Assembly: GCF_001189295.1 (NCBI RefSeq)
Contig: NZ_CP012159.1
Span: 6,402,525 to 6,466,524 of the forward strand
Length of the DNA stretch: 64,000 nt
Reading direction: 5' to 3'
Source: Chondromyces crocatus
GTDB taxonomy: Bacteria > Myxococcota_A > Polyangia > Polyangiales > Polyangiaceae
A program made the position numbers and the translations under genes. Positions 20,501-27,538 of the stretch are shown here, one piece after another (the first letter of the stretch is position 1; every line of letters begins with the position of its first letter). A model generated the notes under the pieces. The model made no database searches. It was not told the origin of the DNA and was given only the letters and a program-made list of their open reading frames with translations.

Positions 20501-23500
20501 CAGCTCGACGACGCCCATTGCGCCATGACCGCTGACCTTGCGCAGCAGCTTGCTGCGACGGCAGATCACCCGGGTCGCATCCAGAAGGCTCAGTATCCCC
20601 GCCACGTGTGCCGCGGCGACCTCGCCCATGCTGTGCCCCACCACGGCGACGGGCTCGACACCCCAGGAGCGCCAGAGCGCCGCGAGCGCCACCTCGACGG
20701 CGAAGAGCACGGGCTGCACCACATCGATCTCGTCCAGCCGGGAGGACGTCTCGGGGGCCGCGAGTACCTCCAGGACCGAGAAGCCGGCCTCTCTGCGGAT
20801 GGCCTCGTCGCATGCCTCCAGCGCCTGGCGGAAGACACCTCCCGCTGCCAGGAGCGCCCGTCCCATGCCGGGCCACTGCGAGCCTTGCCCGGGAAAGACG
20901 AACACCACCCTGGGTGGTCCCGAAGCTGGCATACGCCCACTCGTGGCCCCCTGCGCCAGCTCTCCGCGCGAAAGTGCCGCAAGTGCCGTCCCGACTTCCT
21001 CGCGTGAGGTCCCGACCGCTGCGAGGCGGTGCGGGTGATGCTCTCTCCGAACACTCGCGGTGTAGGCGATGTCGTTCATCCGGAGAGAGGATCTGCCCGG
21101 GCGCACCAGCGCGGCATGATGCGCGCTCAGCGTTGCGAGCGCCTTCGGATCGCGCGCCGAGAGCGGGAGGAGCCAGAGCGCGTCGACAGGAGCGACGACC
21201 TCCTCTCCTGCCGGATAGACCGCATCCCAGCAGACCCGAACGCCGCGGGTATGGAGCGCTGCGAGGGAGCCGAGCAGCTCTCCACGTGCGTCCAGATCCC
21301 GCCCCTGCGATGGGAGAATCATCCCCTCTACCCCCGCACGGCGGAGATTGCTCTCGATGGATCGACGGGTGGTGGGGTGCGGCCCGACATCGAGGAACAG
21401 TCGGTGGCCCCGCGCGATCAAGGCGTCGATGGCGGCAGAAAAGAAGGCCGGATCGCAGAGGTTCCGCACCCAGTGAGAAGCGTCCAGCGTGTGACCATCG
21501 ACCTCGGCGCCCGTCACCTCCGAGAAGAGAGGGATCCGTGCGGCGCGCGGGCGGATCGCTTGCAGTGACAGAGCCAGCGTTTCGCGCAGCGAATCCGACA
21601 AGGGGCTGTGTGGCGCGACGTTCGTCCGCACGGGGAAGCCGAGGATCCCGCGCTTCGACAGCGCAGAGAGGACCTCCGTCACCGCGTCGGGTTCTCCGGC
21701 CACCACGGTCGCGTCCACGCTGTCCTGGATCGCGCGGAACACTCGCCCTTCGAATCCGACGAGCGCTTCGGCCGTGTCCTCCCACGACAGCCCGACGAGC
21801 GCCATCTGGCCCTGGCCGCCGAGAGCGCCGAGCAAGCGTCCCTGCATGCAGATGATCCGCATGGCGTCGTCGAGATCCAGGACGCCTGCGACATGGGCTG
21901 CCGCGATCTCACCCGTGCTGTGGCCGACGACCGCCGCAGGCTCCAACCCCGCCGCGCGCCACCACGCCGCGAGCGCGATGTCGACGGCAACGATGGCCGG
22001 GAAGCTCACCTCGATGTGATCGAGCCGGGACGCCTCACGCGATGCCGTCAGCTCGTCGAGCAGAGACCAGCCGAGGTGCTGATGGATGCGTCGATCGCAT
22101 GCCTCGATCGCCGCCCGGAAGACCGGCTCGGTCGACAGAAGATCGCGCGCCATCCCGTGCCACTGCGATCCCTGACCCGGGAAGGAGAACACCACACCCC
22201 TCGACGCGTGGAGCGGCTGCGCCTCACTTTCGAGGAAGCGTATCAGTTCACGCTCGAGCTCACCGTGGGAGCGCGCCGTGACAGCCAGGAACGAGGCCCC
22301 GGGGCGGCCGTGAAGGGAGTCAGCTGCCTGGTGCCGGATCGCAGCCTCGGCACAGCGTTCGCGAACTGGCGTACGCCCCGCATCGAGCGACAGCGTGTGC
22401 AGCAGCTCCGTCACCCGCGCCCGCAGAGCCTGAGGGCTCTCCGCGGCGAGTGGCAGAACCTCGACGGGGGGGCCGGGCCACTCCTCCACGACGGCATGGC
22501 TGTTCGTCCCACCCATCCCGAAAGAGCTGACCCCAGCAAGCAACGCGCGCTCCGGTACGGGCCAGGGACGTGCCGTGGTCGGAACGTCGAGCCCCAGCGC
22601 TGCCAGCGGAAGATCGGGATTCGCAGACGCAAAGTGCAGGTTCGGTGGGACCACCCGGTGCTCGATCGCCAGCACCACCTTGATCAACCCGATGATCCCG
22701 GCGGCGGCCTCGAGGTGACCGACATTCGTCTTCACCGACCCGATCAGGAGGGGAGTCTCAGGAACTCGGCCAGCGCCGAGGATCTCGCCGAGCGCACGGC
22801 CCTCGATGGGATCGCCGAGCGGCGTCCCCGTCCCGTGCGCCTCGACGAACTGCACGTGGGCCGGGAGCACTCCCGCGCGCTGGTACGCCGCCCGGAGCAT
22901 GTCCTTCTGTGCCGCCGGATTCGGCGCGGTGAGACCATTGCTCGCGCCATCGTTGTTGACGGCCGCTGCCCGGATCACCGCGCGAATGGGATCTCCGTCT
23001 GCGAGCGCGCGCGAGAGGGGCTTGAGCACCACCACGCCTGCCCCCTCCCCGCGAACGTAGCCGTTCGCGCGGCCATCGAAGGTATAGCAACGTCCGTCCG
23101 GTGAGAGCGCGCCGAAGCGTGCCATGGCGACGGCGCTCTCCGGCAGCAGGTTGAGGTTCACGGCTCCTGCCAGGGCCACATTGCACTCGCCGCGGCGCAA
23201 GCTCTCGCAAGCGAGGTGCACGACCACGAGCCCCGAGGAGCAAGCCGTGTCGACGGAAAGGCTCGGCCCCTGGAGGCCGAGGAGGTACGAGATGCGGTTG
23301 GCGATGATGCTGTGGTGCGCCCCCGTCACCGCATACTGATCCAGCGCACCTGCTGCGCCGCGGTACATGAGGGCCTCGTAGTCGGACCAGATGGCCCCGG
23401 CGAAGACGCCTGCCGGGCTGCCCGCGAGCAAGCGTGGCGGAATTCCTGCTCTCTCCAGCGCCTCCCAGCACAGCTCGAGCATCAGCCGTTGCTGCGGATC

Positions 23501-24061
23501 CATCGACATCGCCTCCCGAGGGGAGATGCCGAAGAAGAAGGGATCGAATGCGTCGACCCGGTCCAGGAAGGCACCGCGTCGCACCTTGTCCCGCTCTGCC
23601 CGATCGACACCGGCTGCAACGAGCGCTTCGTCCCAGCCTCGGTCGGACGGCACGACACCGACCGCGTCCACGCCGTCACGGAGGAGGTCCCAGAACGACG
23701 CCTCGTCAGGTGCGCCAGGGAAGCGGCAAGCCATTCCCACGATCGCAATGGGCTCGCCGGCCCCGTACGTCGCTGCGCCGATTTCTCCAGCGCCCACGCT
23801 CGCTTCCTCGATGCGTTGCGTCTCGCCGCCGAGATGCGCTGCGAGTGCCTCGATGGTCGGGTACTCCCAGATCAGTGTCGGTGAGAGCGATCGCTCCAGG
23901 CGCGTGGACAGCTCCGCGATGAGCCGGGTCGCATGCAACGAGTCGATTCCGTGGCGTCCGAACCGCTGCCGGGCATCAATCTGGTGAGGATCGCTCCCGC
24001 TGATCGCCGCGACACGGGCGACAAGCCACGCCTTCAGGCCCGACGCCGTCATGTCTCTCAT
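11513..24061 (-). CDS. Type I PKS: loading ACP + module 1 (KS-AT-AT-DH-KR-ACP) + module 2 (KS-AT-DH-KR-ACP) (CmdA-like)
   Basis: 4182 aa. Domains in order: loading ACP (Ser41), KS1 (Cys274), AT1 (Ser715), AT2 (Ser1144), DH1 (His1454, Asp1624), KR1 (about 1935-2115), ACP1 (Ser2252), KS2 (Cys2483), AT3 (Ser2948), DH2 (His3253), KR2 (about 3770-3950), ACP2 (Ser4083) and an acidic/basic docking tail. An N-terminal ACP with tandem ATs behind KS1 is the myxobacterial initiation arrangement known from myxothiazol-type PKSs: one AT loads the starter, the other the extender. AT1 has Gln740 where AT2 has Arg1169 and AT3 Arg2973, so AT1 should take a monocarboxylic starter such as acetyl-CoA. DH1 reads HRIGDDEILP (Gly replaced by Asp) and its YGPxFxG element is YGPRLQS, so it may be inactive. 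Both KRs keep the LDD-type Asp of B-type KRs. The first ATG is used; an alternative is the ATG three codons later. Confidence 0.97.
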   Translation of the reverse strand: MRDMTASGLKAWLVARVAAISGSDPHQIDARQRFGRHGIDSLHATRLIAELSTRLERSLSPTLIWEYPTIEALAAHLGGETQRIEEASVGAGEIGAATYGAGEPIAIVGMACRFPGAPDEASFWDLLRDGVDAVGVVPSDRGWDEALVAAGVDRAERDKVRRGAFLDRVDAFDPFFFGISPREAMSMDPQQRLMLELCWEALERAGIPPRLLAGSPAGVFAGAIWSDYEALMYRGAAGALDQYAVTGAHHSIIANRISYLLGLQGPSLSVDTACSSGLVVVHLACESLRRGECNVALAGAVNLNLLPESAVAMARFGALSPDGRCYTFDGRANGYVRGEGAGVVVLKPLSRALADGDPIRAVIRAAAVNNDGASNGLTAPNPAAQKDMLRAAYQRAGVLPAHVQFVEAHGTGTPLGDPIEGRALGEILGAGRVPETPLLIGSVKTNVGHLEAAAGIIGLIKVVLAIEHRVVPPNLHFASANPDLPLAALGLDVPTTARPWPVPERALLAGVSSFGMGGTNSHAVVEEWPGPPVEVLPLAAESPQALRARVTELLHTLSLDAGRTPVRERCAEAAIRHQAADSLHGRPGASFLAVTARSHGELERELIRFLESEAQPLHASRGVVFSFPGQGSQWHGMARDLLSTEPVFRAAIEACDRRIHQHLGWSLLDELTASREASRLDHIEVSFPAIVAVDIALAAWWRAAGLEPAAVVGHSTGEIAAAHVAGVLDLDDAMRIICMQGRLLGALGGQGQMALVGLSWEDTAEALVGFEGRVFRAIQDSVDATVVAGEPDAVTEVLSALSKRGILGFPVRTNVAPHSPLSDSLRETLALSLQAIRPRAARIPLFSEVTGAEVDGHTLDASHWVRNLCDPAFFSAAIDALIARGHRLFLDVGPHPTTRRSIESNLRRAGVEGMILPSQGRDLDARGELLGSLAALHTRGVRVCWDAVYPAGEEVVAPVDALWLLPLSARDPKALATLSAHHAALVRPGRSSLRMNDIAYTASVRREHHPHRLAAVGTSREEVGTALAALSRGELAQGATSGRMPASGPPRVVFVFPGQGSQWPGMGRALLAAGGVFRQALEACDEAIRREAGFSVLEVLAAPETSSRLDEIDVVQPVLFAVEVALAALWRSWGVEPVAVVGHSMGEVAAAHVAGILSLLDATRVICRRSKLLRKVSGHGAMGVVELTMAEAEAALLGHEGRLSVAVSNGPRSTVLSGDPDALEKVLATLEQRGVFCRRVKVDVASHSPQMDPLLDELRSMLGDLAPGEATLTMRSTVTGADVTGAALDGAYWASNLRAPVLFSRTIQELLTHGPTIFVEISPHPILVPALEEHLREQRGGSGESAAIASLRRGSDERRSMLEALGEVWVRGVDVDFRPLFPSGGRVVPLPAYPWQRERFWLDTQTPPVVHHGKVAASGQHPLLGAPFTSSRHPGEQFWQQNDVSRRVPWLSDHRIGDDEILPGSATLEMVLAAGASLYGSSGFEISELRLEKMLSLPCAILELSIVRSDAGAAVEIASRARAAVAWERYGRAELRQVRGEEQTSAGETLSRIQERCRRELDVAEHHARLERLGVIYGPRLQSVERLWLGDGVALGRVRLPSALPGDEETDGAAMFHGHPVLLDGALQVLMALVISQSPDRLLVPVMLSGVRLRRRLPEQIWVHACGNAQQATLTILDDEGLPLLEVRGLRFAPLGAAEDPLDACVHEVAWRRRDLPQFEQAPDARQLPGNATPGRDVIRLSSTPEPASWLVLGGPHGTGAALAMALRARGEPCVEVDGADPGKLAAHLPRACRGVIHCGGLEATSWAETTPATLEADLRRGPFAAVHLVQAILRRAFRDPPPLFLVTRGSRSAGPGGVSAVQGTLWGLGGVIALEHPELSCKRIDLPSIPWTGEVDSLLRELSAQDGEEQIALRPDGRFVARLVRGSLPGERAATPSMRDGEGTYLIVGGLGGLGLALARWMVDRGARSLALVGRSAPSEEARAELRALEASGAVLRVLQGDVALRTDVERIVSEIRGSMSPLRGVVHAAAVVADRTLLELGEAQLWATLRPKVLGAWNLHAATRDQPLDFFMLYSSVSSLLGVPGQAAYASSNAFLDAFAQARTAEGSSTTSLQWGLFSGVGVAAPDQRSQRLASQGLESFTTEEGLELFGRALAHPRAEIGLFRFSLRRWLESIPQAAGMRYLSELPREPSQPHEVETASMRDSLAKASPAERLAMLESHVSEQLGRVLRLAPTRIGRDVPFTNLGLDSLTSLETRNRLESSLGTKLQAALFFTYPEVSSLARHLLARLDLGMEEERVEQTTSSAQEEVARVDEPLAIVGMACRFPGGADGPDAYWRMLEQGVDAVVEIPSDRWPQEAIPGDRPETRRAALLDQVDGFDAAFFGISPREATSLDPQQRLLLEIAWEALEHARQPSERLTGSATGVFTGLNALDYQHRLIERGIQHVDAYSTTGNLLSTAAGRISYTLGFQGPCVAVDTACSSSLVAISLACQSLRSGDCDLALAGGVNLILSPYAMAALAGTQALSPDGRCKTLDARANGFVRGEGAGLLVLKRLSDARRDGDRIWALVRGWAVNQDGKSSGLTAPNVLSQQDMLRKALTHAGVSAHEIGYVEMHGTGTPLGDPIELDALREVVGRPRTDGATCVLGAVKTNIGHLEPAAGVAGVIKAVLSLEHGAIPGNLHFRQLNPRISLEGTPFVIPTATVGWPRQTRRRLAGVSSFGISGTNAHIVLEESPGGSEGSDVETSPATPAAVLPPGSTPRLDATELLVVSARSDAGLSAAAGRLYAHLQAHSEQGLDAVAFSLATTRSALPHRLAISASSRETLADALHAASLGETPAGGSRGRVEMGARPKVVFVFPGQGSQWAGMGRQLLAEEPVFREALQACDQAIRAEAGWSLLEALRADEGASLDRIDVVQPVLFAIEVALSALWQSWGVKPDCVVGHSMGEVAAAHVAGVLSLEDAVAVICRRSQLLRRLSGQGEMALVELSLEAAQEALVGYEDKLSAAVSNSPRATVLSGEPEALGQVVSRLEARGIFCRRVKVDVASHSPQVDPLTQDLMSGLGAISPQAARVPMRSTVTTTPVEGAELGASYWMANLRQPVRFAQTVTALLDGGYGLFVEMSPHPLLVTAIEEMRQAKGPPGSALASLRRERAERSALLESLGALWAQGQPVAWDRVLRGEGRRVSLPTYPWQRERYWIDGPIAQNADPRRHAGGHPLLGEALSVSTLSGLRVWETTLDLGRLPWLRDHRVQDLVVFPGAGYLEMALCAGRTLWGERPFAVTDVALVEALTLTDDETTPVQLVTTPQADGNVQMQVASRRGAGQDGDWTVHARGTLGLVAPAEAPARVDLGAVRARLRKVLSGEAIHALLSEMGLVYGPAFRGLLELRRGADEALGKVCLPEAAGTTTGYRLHPALLDACMQAMAGALDDPERRAWMPVALGALEVVQPPAGELWCHVRFAEAPRASRAPDESTPRSGPPTPRRKSADLSIVDASGALIARLSGLVVQQLARGARRQDPMAEWFLDLSWSEAPARAARPAPGRYLLLGHGGDLGLSLREALERAGHVVVHAVASAPGEVPRGTWPIDDTTPAGVRALLADAFGERPPTALVHLRALDEPPQRGATDDEPLDAKALGNALGMLYDSVLHTVQALTAMAYRDPPRLWLVTRGTQPVEVGLLSLDQAPLLGLGRVIAMEHPELRCTRLDLAAIHSAHDLQMLLTELLADDGEHEIAFRDARRLVARFLHAPPDLPSVAPQPSPTAPRAEASYLVTGGLGGLGLRVAKWLAERGAGHVVLVGRTGVTTAAQKAAVAEIEAIGARVTVAPADVAQRADVERILSQVDASGLPLRGVIHTAGVLEDGLLMQQTAAQFRRVMAPKILGALHLDALTRRAPLDFFVLYASAAGLLGSPGQSNYAAANTFLDALAHHRRARGLPALSVDWGAFSEVGLAAAQDNRGTRLAARGMRSFTPEEGLEALQRLLDAERSQAGVVPLDVRQWVEFYPAAASSPMLSRLLAETSSRTSRTAQGVPLTERLARAAPAERPVVLQAFVREEAARVLRIPEARFDTSAPLTSLGMDSLMGLELRNRLEAGLGFRMPATLLWTYPTVVALSDHLTSQLAPLLDPGATPVAHEEPQEDDPTPLDDLDEEGLLALLDESLARAKGYAERGAKDGRRRVE

Positions 24062-24074
24062 GAAAAACTCGACC

Positions 24075-25766
24075 TCACGAACTCAGCACACGGACGATAC
24101 CCGCGTCTCCGTCGACCTCGACGAGCTGACCATCACGGAGCGTCTCGGTCGCCGTCTGCGTGCCGACGACGGCGGGAATGCCGTACTCCCGCGCGACGAC
24201 GGCCGCGTGGCACAAGGTGCCGCCGATGTTGGTGACCACCCCTGCCACGCTCGCGAAATAGGGCGTCCAGGAAGGCAGCGTGAACGGGGCGACGAGGATG
24301 TCGTTTGGCCGGAGCGAGTCGGCGTCCCTCTGGGTGCGCACGATCCGTACAGGGCCGCGCACCGTCCCGCTGGAACCCGGCATTCCCCGGAGATCGCCCG
24401 CACTGGGGGGCCCCATCGGGCCTCCGTTGAACTTGAATCCTGCGCGCATGATCGCGCAGTCCATCGGCAAGATGGGCCGTGGAACGCCGAGAAAGGGAGG
24501 AGGCGTGACCCCTGAAGAGCGGGCCCTCTCGGCTTCACGCTCGGCGACCAGCACCTTCAGTGGAGCGTCTTCGAGCGGGGCATGCTGGCGAGCCACCAGT
24601 TCTGCGAGCGTCAACTGGAACACGTCTTCGGCGCGCTCCAGCAAGCCACGTTGCGCGAGGCGCCTGCCCAGCTCCAGGCCCACCCGCCTGGCGTGGTAGG
24701 TGATCTTGCAGTCGATCCAGAAGTGGTGCTCCTCGCTCAGCACCGTCGCCGTCTGGGCCGCTTTCAGGAGTGCGTCGAACTCGTCCACCACCGGACGAGG
24801 GAGGGATGCGAGCCGCGACCGCACCTCGCTCAGCCGTGTCTCTCGCTGCTCCGCCTGGCGCTGGAGTTCACCAGCGAGGTCCCGATCGGCCTGCGCGACA
24901 GCCTCACGCAGTCCATTCAGCACAGGTGTGGTGTCCTCGATCCACGTGGGACGATCGATGTAGAGGTCATCATTGCGCTCGCCATACGTGCCGACGTAGG
25001 CCTCGATGTCCTGCAGCAACGCGCGTCCTTCGGGGAACTCCGAGAGTGCGGCGAGCACGTCGGCCGTGGTGCGCTCGGGGGCCTCCGTCCGTCTCCCGCC
25101 CAGATCCCGCGCGAGGAGAGTGCGAAGGGAGGGGGTCTGCGCCGCTCGTCGTCCCAGATCCCACAGGCGGAGGTTTGCCTCGACGGTCTTGTTGGGAAAG
25201 CCCGAGAGCAGCTGATACACCTCGAGCGGCTTCGCCTCCGGAAAGAGGTCACGGTACATCTCGTCGAAGTCGTTCAGCGCGACGAGCACCGGCGTGAGCA
25301 GCTCCGTGTGCAGCTGCCAGAGGCGCTCCATCCGCTGCTCCACATCCACGAGATGCTCGAGGAGCACAGGCAGCGGTGCGCCGCTCAGATCGAATGCCGA
25401 GAGGTGAGCGAGATGGGACTTGATCTCCGGCAGCCAGCGGCGCTCCCAGGCGCCCTCGAGATCGGTTCCAGTGTGACGCACTGCCGCGTCGGCCCGGCTC
25501 AGGATGGCAGGGAGCTCATCGGCCGTGACCTCCAGGCTGATGAGCTTCTGGTAGACGAACCCGTGGATCAACGTCGGAGCCAGCCGGATGGGGACCCCGT
25601 AGTGCTCGTAAACCCGATTGGTCCCGCGCAGCATCGGGCGCATGCGCAGGTCGAAATCGAGACGGCTCATCGGCGCAGGGCAGTGGACGACGTTGACGAC
25701 CCAGAAGGCCTGAGCGTCATCGGGGTCGTCCCACACCACCGGAAACGGATCATGGTGGGTCTCCAC
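24075..25766 (-). CDS. PEP-utilising family phosphohistidine-swivel protein without ATP-grasp domain
   Basis: 563 aa from a GTG start at 25766, chosen because AAGGAG sits four bases upstream; an open extension to 25925 is Arg-rich and unlike the body. The C-terminal 80 residues are a phosphohistidine swivelling domain of the PEP synthase/pyruvate phosphate dikinase/rifampin phosphotransferase families: GGTLCHAAVVAREYGIPAVVG, with His520 as the expected phospho-carrier, then DGQLVEVDGDAGIV. The remaining 470 residues resemble the helical middle region of rifampin phosphotransferase-like proteins and show no ATP-grasp motifs, so a complete enzyme would need a partner or a changed function. The stop is 13 bases before the first PKS start, so it is probably first in the PKS/NRPS operon. 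Its role in the pathway is not evident. Confidence 0.85.
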   Translation of the reverse strand: METHHDPFPVVWDDPDDAQAFWVVNVVHCPAPMSRLDFDLRMRPMLRGTNRVYEHYGVPIRLAPTLIHGFVYQKLISLEVTADELPAILSRADAAVRHTGTDLEGAWERRWLPEIKSHLAHLSAFDLSGAPLPVLLEHLVDVEQRMERLWQLHTELLTPVLVALNDFDEMYRDLFPEAKPLEVYQLLSGFPNKTVEANLRLWDLGRRAAQTPSLRTLLARDLGGRRTEAPERTTADVLAALSEFPEGRALLQDIEAYVGTYGERNDDLYIDRPTWIEDTTPVLNGLREAVAQADRDLAGELQRQAEQRETRLSEVRSRLASLPRPVVDEFDALLKAAQTATVLSEEHHFWIDCKITYHARRVGLELGRRLAQRGLLERAEDVFQLTLAELVARQHAPLEDAPLKVLVAEREAERARSSGVTPPPFLGVPRPILPMDCAIMRAGFKFNGGPMGPPSAGDLRGMPGSSGTVRGPVRIVRTQRDADSLRPNDILVAPFTLPSWTPYFASVAGVVTNIGGTLCHAAVVAREYGIPAVVGTQTATETLRDGQLVEVDGDAGIVRVLSS

Positions 25767-25770
25767 GTAG

Positions 25771-25776
25771 CTCCTT
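25771..25776 (-). promoter_or_regulatory. Ribosome binding site that fixes the GTG start at 25766
   Basis: AAGGAG on the minus strand, four bases from the GTG. It is the best Shine-Dalgarno match near any candidate start of the swivel-domain gene and is the reason for rejecting the longer reading frame. Confidence 0.6.
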
Positions 25777-25933
25777 TTCTGCGTTCCGGTGAACGCTCCT
25801 CCTCGACGAAGCCTCCCCGACGCCCTGCCCGCCGGTGCGCTGCGCGCGAACAGGACGCGGCCGCGTGCCAGGTTCTCGTTCCATGCCGATGAAGCAGGGC
25901 GCCATCGCTTGCAGGTATGCTGCAATCCGCCAG

Positions 25934-25962
25934 TTGCTACTTCCCCCCGGTCCCAGTGTCAA
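25934..25962 (-). promoter_or_regulatory. Candidate sigma-70-type promoter of the PKS/NRPS operon
   Basis: On the minus strand a perfect TTGACA (25957-25962) is followed after exactly 17 bases by TAGCAA (25934-25939), which matches only three of six -10 positions. It lies about 170 bases upstream of the first gene of the cluster, in the least GC-rich stretch of this part of the window. No transcription start is known; this is inferred from sequence alone. Confidence 0.45.
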
Positions 25963-26150
25963 CATTGCATCCAACCGCTTGCCCAGGCGGATCTCGCGGG
26001 CACCCAGCAAGCGAATCGATGACCCCCTGGCACTCATGGTCTGCGAATGGGTTCTGTTATCAGCACGCCGTGACCAGGACGACCGTGACGCCCTCCCGTC
26101 CTCCTGTCGTGAAGGACGCCCAACGAATCTCTCCACGCGAAGCGAGCCAC

Positions 26151-27371
26151 TCAGTTGGTCAGCGTGAATTGGCTTCCCGCATAGCAACCACTGAAGCTGC
26201 TCAGCTTCAGCTCGGTCTCCTCTTCCACGGCGGAGATCAGTTCGCTCGTCTCCGAAGAGGGCCATTCGAATCCCCCTCCCAGGTAGCGGCCATTGCCCTC
26301 GAAGACATGGCTGCTCACCGTGACGCCGAGAGGCGCGTCGACGGAGGAGGGTTCGTAGCTCGAAAGAACGATGCGCCCGAGGTTTGCCCCGGGGGCGACC
26401 GTCACACGGAACGATGTCGCCACGTAGGCCGTGAGGGCCAGCGTCATGTCTCCCGAGCGTTCGATGTGGACGTCGACCTGTCCGCCTACGCCCGTGGAAG
26501 GCTCGTAGATGCCGACGACGTGTAGCTCTTCGCCGCTGCCCTGGGGAGCTGCGTAACTCGTGAACTCGTAGGCCGCCGAGCAGGTCGCCTGCACGGGCGC
26601 TGGAGATGCTGGCATTCCACCGGCGCCGACGTCGATGCAGTGCCCGTCTTCATCGCCGGTGAGGCCGGCGGCGAAGGGGGCATAGCCCGCTGGTATCGCA
26701 TGCACGAAGTCGCCGCTCAGGTTGATGGTCAGCGTGTCGCCCTCGGAGACCCCGACCGCCGGGTAGTAGGCGTCGACGCCAGGCAGCACGATGATCGGCA
26801 CACCTCTCGTCCCCTGGAGCGGATCGCCTGCGTTCAGCCAGACGCCATTCCTGCTGAAAAAGACGCGCCCTTCGTCCAGATCGGCTGCCACCCCGATGAC
26901 GTCTCCCGTACCGAAGGCCTCACCGAAGAAGGGCTCGGGTGAGCCGAAACCGGGCATCAGGCTCCCCCCGCTGTTGAGGAGCGCGCTCAGTCCCCCGCTG
27001 CTGCCTCCCATCGTGCGAATCCCGTCGGGCGTGCCGATGCCGATGTTCTGAGCCCACCACACGCCGTCGGCCAAGGTGTCGACGGTGACCTCGAAGTACC
27101 ACCGTCCCCCTACCCGTCCGACGCTCCCCTGCAGCATCTCGGTGGCGCTCAAGCTGCTCACGGTGCGGCCATCGTTCGAGACCTCGAGTCCCCTACCCAC
27201 GCCGCCGAAGGGCAACGCGAACGTCAGCTGGCAGGGGCCAGAGGGGGGCGACGGGGGGACGTGGTCGTCCTGCTCACCGGACCTGGCGTCGACGACCCGC
27301 ACTTCACCGCAGCCCAGAAGCCAGAGGGTCGACGAGAGGGCGATGAACGGCAGGGTGCGGCGCACGAGCAT
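26151..27371 (-). CDS. SPRY-domain lipoprotein
   Basis: 406 aa. The ATG at 27371 is chosen because it opens a lipoprotein signal: MLVRRTLPFIALSSTLWLLG followed by Cys (LLGC lipobox). GGGGA lies about 8 bases upstream, whereas the longer frame starts with an Arg/Cys-rich stretch unlike a protein. A Pro-rich spacer leads to a SPRY (SplA/ryanodine) beta-sandwich at about 60-220: WYFEVTVD, a GIGTPDG strand, VIGVAADLDEGRVFFSRNG and YYPAVG are family hallmarks. SPRY domains mediate protein binding in eukaryotes and are scattered in myxobacteria. The C-terminal 170 residues are a separate beta-rich region with Cys pairs that I do not recognise. It is probably outer-membrane or surface anchored; function unknown. 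Confidence 0.85.
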   Translation of the reverse strand: MLVRRTLPFIALSSTLWLLGCGEVRVVDARSGEQDDHVPPSPPSGPCQLTFALPFGGVGRGLEVSNDGRTVSSLSATEMLQGSVGRVGGRWYFEVTVDTLADGVWWAQNIGIGTPDGIRTMGGSSGGLSALLNSGGSLMPGFGSPEPFFGEAFGTGDVIGVAADLDEGRVFFSRNGVWLNAGDPLQGTRGVPIIVLPGVDAYYPAVGVSEGDTLTINLSGDFVHAIPAGYAPFAAGLTGDEDGHCIDVGAGGMPASPAPVQATCSAAYEFTSYAAPQGSGEELHVVGIYEPSTGVGGQVDVHIERSGDMTLALTAYVATSFRVTVAPGANLGRIVLSSYEPSSVDAPLGVTVSSHVFEGNGRYLGGGFEWPSSETSELISAVEEETELKLSSFSGCYAGSQFTLTN

Positions 27372-27538
27372 GGATTCGTTCCCCGGTGACGACGGCCCCG
27401 CACGGCAGATCGGGCGCAGCCGCAGGTGTGGCATCGTACCGTCAGGCGTCCGATCCGCTCCACCGCAGCGAACGCGAGCGCGAGGATTTCTTTTCACTGC
27501 AAGGCACTTCTTACAGACACATCGTCTGCGCGGCAGCC

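Larger units (their letters stand above)
25767..26150. other. 384-bp intergenic region upstream of the PKS/NRPS operon
   Basis: This lies between the end of the SPRY lipoprotein gene and the start of the cluster, both on the minus strand. It is locally richer in A+T from about 25900 to 26060, holds the TTGACA promoter candidate and the AAGGAG site, and contains no reading frame with convincing codon use. I see no clear terminator hairpin for the SPRY gene. Confidence 0.6.
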
